DNA from: Halorubrum sp. Atlit-26R
GTDB lineage: Archaea; Halobacteriota; Halobacteria; Halobacteriales; Haloferacaceae
Direction: 5' to 3'
Assembly (NCBI RefSeq): GCF_003666015.1
Contig: NZ_QPLT01000001.1
Coordinates: 1-64,000 of the forward strand
Length of the DNA stretch: 64,000 nt
Each line of letters opens with the position of its first letter. The stretch's first letter is position 1. This document shows positions 60,640 through 64,000 of the stretch, one piece after another. The translations under genes were made by a program, and so were the position numbers. A model generated the notes under the pieces. It did not search any database, had not been told where the DNA came from, and worked only from the letters and a program-made list of their open reading frames with translations.

Positions 60640-62577
60640 ATGACGCGACCGATCAGTCGACGAGCGGCGCTCGCAGGGCTCGGCCTCGCGGCCGCCAGCG
60701 CCGGCTGCCTCGGTCGTACGGAGAACATCGCCGGACGGGACCCGCACTCGCAGCTGACCCTGGAGATCAACGCCACGCCGGCCGACGGCGACCCCAACGG
60801 GATCCGGATCGCGAGACAGCTCGAAGAGCACCTGACCGCGGTCGGCATCGACGTCCGACTCAACACGGTCGGACAGACCGACCTGTGGCGGAAGGTGCTC
60901 GTGAACCAGAACTTCGACCTCTACGTCGGGCAGTTCGTGGAGACGGAGCCGTTCGATTCGGACGCGCTGTACGGGCTGACGCACTCGCAGTTCGTCGCGG
61001 AGCCGGGGTGGCAGAACCCCTTCGGGCTCACGGAGATGCCGGTCGACGACCTGCTGGAGCGACAGCGCCGGGCGGCCGGGAGCGACCGGTCCGACGCCGT
61101 CGACGCGCTTCAGGAGACGGTGTGTGACCTCCAGCCCTTCTCCGTCGTCGCGTTCCCCGACGCGCTCACCGCCGTCCAGGGGGCCCGGTTCGAGGGGTGG
61201 ACCCAAGACCGCCAGCCGGTGTCGGTCACCGGACTCCTCGGCCTCGACGCCGTCCCCGACGCCGACGCGGCGGGAGACGGGGGGTCGGACGGCGGCAACG
61301 CGACGGGGGACGACGGCAACGCGACGGCGGACGGCGGCAACGCGACCTCGTCTGCGACGGCGAGCGGCGCGGACGCCGACGGCGAGACCGGAACCGCCCT
61401 CCGGCTGGTGACGACCGACGACCGCATCACGGAGAACTGGAACCCGATCGCCGCCGAGTACCGGAGGTACGGCACGTTCACCGGCCTGTTGTACGACCCG
61501 CTCGTCCGCACGGACGGCGAGTCGACCGTCCCGTGGCTGGCGGCCGACTGGGAGCGCCCCGGGGCGAACACCGTCGACGTCGCGCTCCGCGACGCCCGGT
61601 GGCACGACGGCGAGCCCGTGACGGCGAGCGACGTCGCGTTCACCTACCGGTTCCTCCGAGACACCTCGCTGGGGAGCGTCGAGACGTCGGTGCCGACGCC
61701 GCGGTTCCGCGGGCGGAGCTCCCTCGTCGAGGACGAGCGGGTCCTCGACGACTCGACGGTCCGGCTCACCGTGCCCGACGTCAACGAGACGGTCGCCGCG
61801 CGGGCGCTCCGGGTGCCGATCCTCCCGGAACACGTCTGGTCCGATCGGACCGACGCGGCGACGATCGGGGGGTTCGAGTTCGACTTCGAGACGACGGAGG
61901 CGGTCGTCACGAACAACCCCGAACCGGTCGGGAGCGGCCCGCTGCGGTTCGTCGAGGCGACCGCCGGGGAGTCGGTCGTCTTCGAGCGCAACCCCGACCA
62001 CTTCCTCGTCCGTCCGGCCCCCGACGCCGACGCGGAGAGCTCGGGGGAGACGACGGACCCGCGAGCGGGGGTCCCGCCCCGGTACCACGGGAAGCCGGCG
62101 TTCGACCGGCTCCGGGTCGAGGTGCTGCCGTCGGACATCTCGGCCGTTGAGTCGGTCGTCGAGGGGCTCGCGGACGCGACCGTCTCGAACCTCGGCCCCC
62201 AGTCGGTCCCGCGGATCGGCGGCTCGGACGACGCGCGGCTCGTGAACGGCCGGTCGGCGGCGTTCTACCACGTCGGCTACAACGTGCGGCGGAGCCCGCT
62301 GTCGAACCCGCGATTCCGGGCGGTCATCGCGCGGCTGATCGACAAGTCCGCGGTCGTCGACGAGGCGTTCGACGGGTACGCGCGGGCGGCGGCCTCCCCG
62401 CTCGCGGCGTCGCCGGACGCGGTCCCCGACTCGCTGGCGTGGACCGACGGGACCGATCCCGTTCACCCCTTCTTCGACGACGAGGGGTCGCTGGACGTCG
62501 AGGCCGCTCGGACGGCGCTGCGGGACATCGGGTATCGCTTCGACAGCGAAGGGCGGCTGCTCTCGCGGGCGCAATGA
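60640..62577 (+). CDS. Circularly permuted family 5 substrate-binding protein
   Basis: 645 aa. Tat-lipobox N-terminus MTRPISRRAALAGLGLAAASAGCLG. Residues ~38-205 look like the normally C-terminal lobe of SBP_bac_5 (LTLEINATPADGDPNGIRIARQLEEHLTAVGIDVRLNTV...FDLYVGQFVETEPFD...NPFGLTEMPVDDLLERQRRAAGSD...), while residues ~250-645 look like its N-terminal lobe (LRLVTTDDRITENWNPIAAEYRRYGTFTGLLYDPLVR ... VRLTVPDVNETVAARAL ... NPRFRAVIARLIDKSAVVDEAFDGYARAAASPLAASPDAVPDSLAW). A Gly/Asn/Thr/Asp linker joins them. A GATATATCC box at 60602-60610 is ~35 bp upstream. Overlaps the PAP2 gene by 4 bp. Confidence 0.9.
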   Translation: MTRPISRRAALAGLGLAAASAGCLGRTENIAGRDPHSQLTLEINATPADGDPNGIRIARQLEEHLTAVGIDVRLNTVGQTDLWRKVLVNQNFDLYVGQFVETEPFDSDALYGLTHSQFVAEPGWQNPFGLTEMPVDDLLERQRRAAGSDRSDAVDALQETVCDLQPFSVVAFPDALTAVQGARFEGWTQDRQPVSVTGLLGLDAVPDADAAGDGGSDGGNATGDDGNATADGGNATSSATASGADADGETGTALRLVTTDDRITENWNPIAAEYRRYGTFTGLLYDPLVRTDGESTVPWLAADWERPGANTVDVALRDARWHDGEPVTASDVAFTYRFLRDTSLGSVETSVPTPRFRGRSSLVEDERVLDDSTVRLTVPDVNETVAARALRVPILPEHVWSDRTDAATIGGFEFDFETTEAVVTNNPEPVGSGPLRFVEATAGESVVFERNPDHFLVRPAPDADAESSGETTDPRAGVPPRYHGKPAFDRLRVEVLPSDISAVESVVEGLADATVSNLGPQSVPRIGGSDDARLVNGRSAAFYHVGYNVRRSPLSNPRFRAVIARLIDKSAVVDEAFDGYARAAASPLAASPDAVPDSLAWTDGTDPVHPFFDDEGSLDVEAARTALRDIGYRFDSEGRLLSRAQ

Positions 62578-63434
62578 GTCCGTTCCTCTCCGTCCTCACG
62601 TCGGTCGTGGCGTGGGTCGGAGCGATGCTCGTCGTCGCGAGCGTCGCGGTGATCGGTCCCGCCCGGCTCCGTGAGACGTGGACCGACCTCCGCGACCGGA
62701 TCTGGGACGCGCGCCGGGTCGTCGCGCTCGTCTGCGTGGTGCTCCTCGCCAGCGCGGTCGGCCGCCCGGCGCTGCTGAACGTCTCCAGGCTCTTCGGGAT
62801 CCAGGTGACGGCGTTCATCTACGGGCTGGAGGGCGGCTTCGTCGCGTGGATCCAGGCGACGTTCGCGTCCCCCGCGTTGACCGCCTACTTCTCGCGGGTG
62901 TACGTGTACGGGTACGCGTTCCTCGTCGCGTTCCCGGCGATCGCGTACCTCGCGTTGCCTCGAACCGCGGATCTCAGGCGGCTGCTCGTCGCGTACGCGC
63001 TCAACTACGGGATCGGACTGGTCCTCTACACGCTGGTGTTCGCGCACGGCCCGCGGAACGTGATGCCCGACATGGTGACGCCGCTGCTGTTCACCAACCA
63101 GCCGGACGTGATACTGCTCGCGAGCGAGGTGAACGAGAACTCGAACGTCTTCCCGTCGCTCCACACCTCGCTTTCCGTCACCGTCGGGACGTTCGCGGTC
63201 CTGACCCGCGACGAGTACCCGCGGTGGACGGCGGTCGCGGTGCCGCTCTCGTTGTCGGTCGTCGTCGCGACGATGTACCTCGGCATCCACTGGCTCACCG
63301 ATGTCGTCGCCGGCTTCGCGCTCGCGTTCGGCTGCGTCGCGCTCGCGTACCGGTTCGTCGACCCGCGGGACGACGCCGTCGCGTCGAGGAGCGACGCCGG
63401 AGGGGGGCGCCCCGAGCCCGGCGCGGACGACTGA
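62574..63434 (+). CDS. PAP2-type membrane phosphatase
   Basis: 286 aa with ~6 membrane helices. PAP2/inositol-phosphorylceramide-synthase-like motifs: ENSNVFPSLHTSLSVTVGTFAVLTRDEYPRW (PSLHT), GIHWLTDVVAGFALAFG (HxxxD). ATG overlaps the TGA of the substrate-binding gene (ATGA), so the pair is co-translated. Catalysis probably removes phosphate from a lipid at the outer leaflet. The small acidic tail (PEPGADD) is cytoplasmic or external. Confidence 0.87.
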   Translation: MSPFLSVLTSVVAWVGAMLVVASVAVIGPARLRETWTDLRDRIWDARRVVALVCVVLLASAVGRPALLNVSRLFGIQVTAFIYGLEGGFVAWIQATFASPALTAYFSRVYVYGYAFLVAFPAIAYLALPRTADLRRLLVAYALNYGIGLVLYTLVFAHGPRNVMPDMVTPLLFTNQPDVILLASEVNENSNVFPSLHTSLSVTVGTFAVLTRDEYPRWTAVAVPLSLSVVVATMYLGIHWLTDVVAGFALAFGCVALAYRFVDPRDDAVASRSDAGGGRPEPGADD

Positions 63435-63458
63435 TAGGCGCTCTCGACCGTGTCGCGA

Positions 63459-64000
63459 TCAGACCCCTTCGACGAGCCGTTCGAGCTGCTCCGGCGGGAC
63501 CGCGCCCCGGGCGGCGTGGCCCTCGTACGCGAACGTCGGCACGCCGGTGACGCCCTGTCGCCGCGCGGCGTCGAACATGTCGGTCACGCGCTCGCGGAGG
63601 TCGTCGTCGCCGAGCGCCTCGTCGACGACGGCGGGGTCGAGCCCGTCGACGTCCGCCGCGATGTCGGCGAGCACGTCGCGGTCCCCGATGTCGCGCCCCT
63701 CAAGCCAGAGCGCGTCGAAGACGGCCTCGTCGAACGCGAGCCACGCGTCCGGCGCGGTCTCGCGCACGCGGACCGAGACGACCTGCGCGGGCAGCGAGTC
63801 GACGTCGGTCGCGAGCTCGAGCTGCATCTCGTCTGCGCCGTACTCCTCCTGAAGCCGGCGGACGTTCTCGCGCGCCTGCTCGTAGTACTCCTCGTCTTTG
63901 CCGGTGTCGGCGTCCCCGTCGATCTCGCCGTCCGGCCCGCGCTGGCCGGCGCGGAGGTCGAACGGGTGCCAGTCGATGTCGAGCGGCTCCTCGCGCGTCT
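63459..64000 (-). CDS. DsbA/FrnE-like thioredoxin-fold protein (5' truncated)
   Basis: At least 180 aa; 5' end runs off the right edge. Visible sequence reads EPLDIDWHPFDLRAGQRGPDGEI, DTGKDEEYYEQARENVRRLQEEYGADEMQLELA, then VVSVRVRETAPDAWLAFDEAVFDALWLEGRDIGDRDVLADIAADVDGLDPAVVDEALGDDDLRERVTDMFDAARRQGVTGVPTFAYEGHAARGAVPPEQLERL. This is the helical insertion and the cis-Pro region (VTGVPTF) of the DsbA/FrnE family; the CxxC active site would be in the missing N-terminus. Confidence 0.85.
   Translation of the reverse strand, partial: TREEPLDIDWHPFDLRAGQRGPDGEIDGDADTGKDEEYYEQARENVRRLQEEYGADEMQLELATDVDSLPAQVVSVRVRETAPDAWLAFDEAVFDALWLEGRDIGDRDVLADIAADVDGLDPAVVDEALGDDDLRERVTDMFDAARRQGVTGVPTFAYEGHAARGAVPPEQLERLVEGV

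Overview
The window is a GC-rich (roughly 70% by eye) chromosome segment of a halophilic archaeon of class Halobacteria; Halorubrum or a close relative is my best guess. Pointers are the haloarchaeal 5S rRNA tail followed by tRNA-Cys, acidic protein composition, TATA-like boxes about 27 bp upstream of many starts (leaderless transcripts), Tat-type signal peptides, and archaeal or haloarchaeal families (uL16/L10e, TFB, MptD, NucS, FAU-1, several haloarchaeal DUFs). No CRISPR array, rRNA 16S/23S, complete insertion sequence or plasmid replicon was seen.

Layout. 1-250: end of an rRNA operon (5S 3' end, hairpin terminator, tRNA-Cys). 340-3669: envelope proteins, a VOC protein plus an esterase, and a membrane-anchored protein. 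3752-11715: minus-strand operon prkA1-prkA2-yeaH-spoVR, an archaeal version of the bacterial PrkA/YeaH/SpoVR stationary-phase module. 11716-16404: DUF1028 protein, EEP-fold nuclease, first copy of a dispersed structured repeat, PUA protein, ferredoxin, NifU-like protein. 16452-20393: very large secreted GH97 glycosidase with extra modules. 20513-30956: FAU-1, PrsW-like protease, ROK kinase, UspA, ferredoxin, cold-shock protein, HAD plus phosphotransferase pair, zinc ribbons.

31009-34173 is an accessory island between tRNA-Phe and tRNA-Pro: a duplicated tRNA-Phe tail (att-like scar), a cytosine-5 DNA methyltransferase, and a convergent AT-richer gene with three copies of a PD-(D/E)XK-type domain, together a candidate restriction-modification locus, plus a small island ORF. 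34237-45598 returns to core functions: Ski2-like helicase, L10e, NucS, a VapBC module with a clear palindromic operator, adenosylhomocysteinase, an acidic secreted repeat protein, the second copy of the structured repeat, an MTA/SAH deaminase, a LEA-type protein and MptD.

46228-52520: complete dipeptide/oligopeptide ABC transporter (dppF-D-C-B-A on the minus strand). 52806-63434: translational-type GTPase, CARF-like plus winged-helix regulator, an extra TFB, a deviant MinD/ParA protein, HIT protein, membrane proteins, and a substrate-binding protein whose two halves are in circularly permuted order, overlapping a PAP2 phosphatase. A DsbA/FrnE-like gene runs off the right edge.

The strongest candidates for something undescribed are (i) the two dispersed elements at 13883-14239 and 41934-42350, which share ends, ~57-bp tandem TTATAA-containing units and a terminal hairpin whose arms covary; (ii) the methyltransferase/triplicated PD-(D/E)XK pair; and (iii) the circularly permuted substrate-binding protein. 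All family assignments are from recognition of motifs, without database searches.
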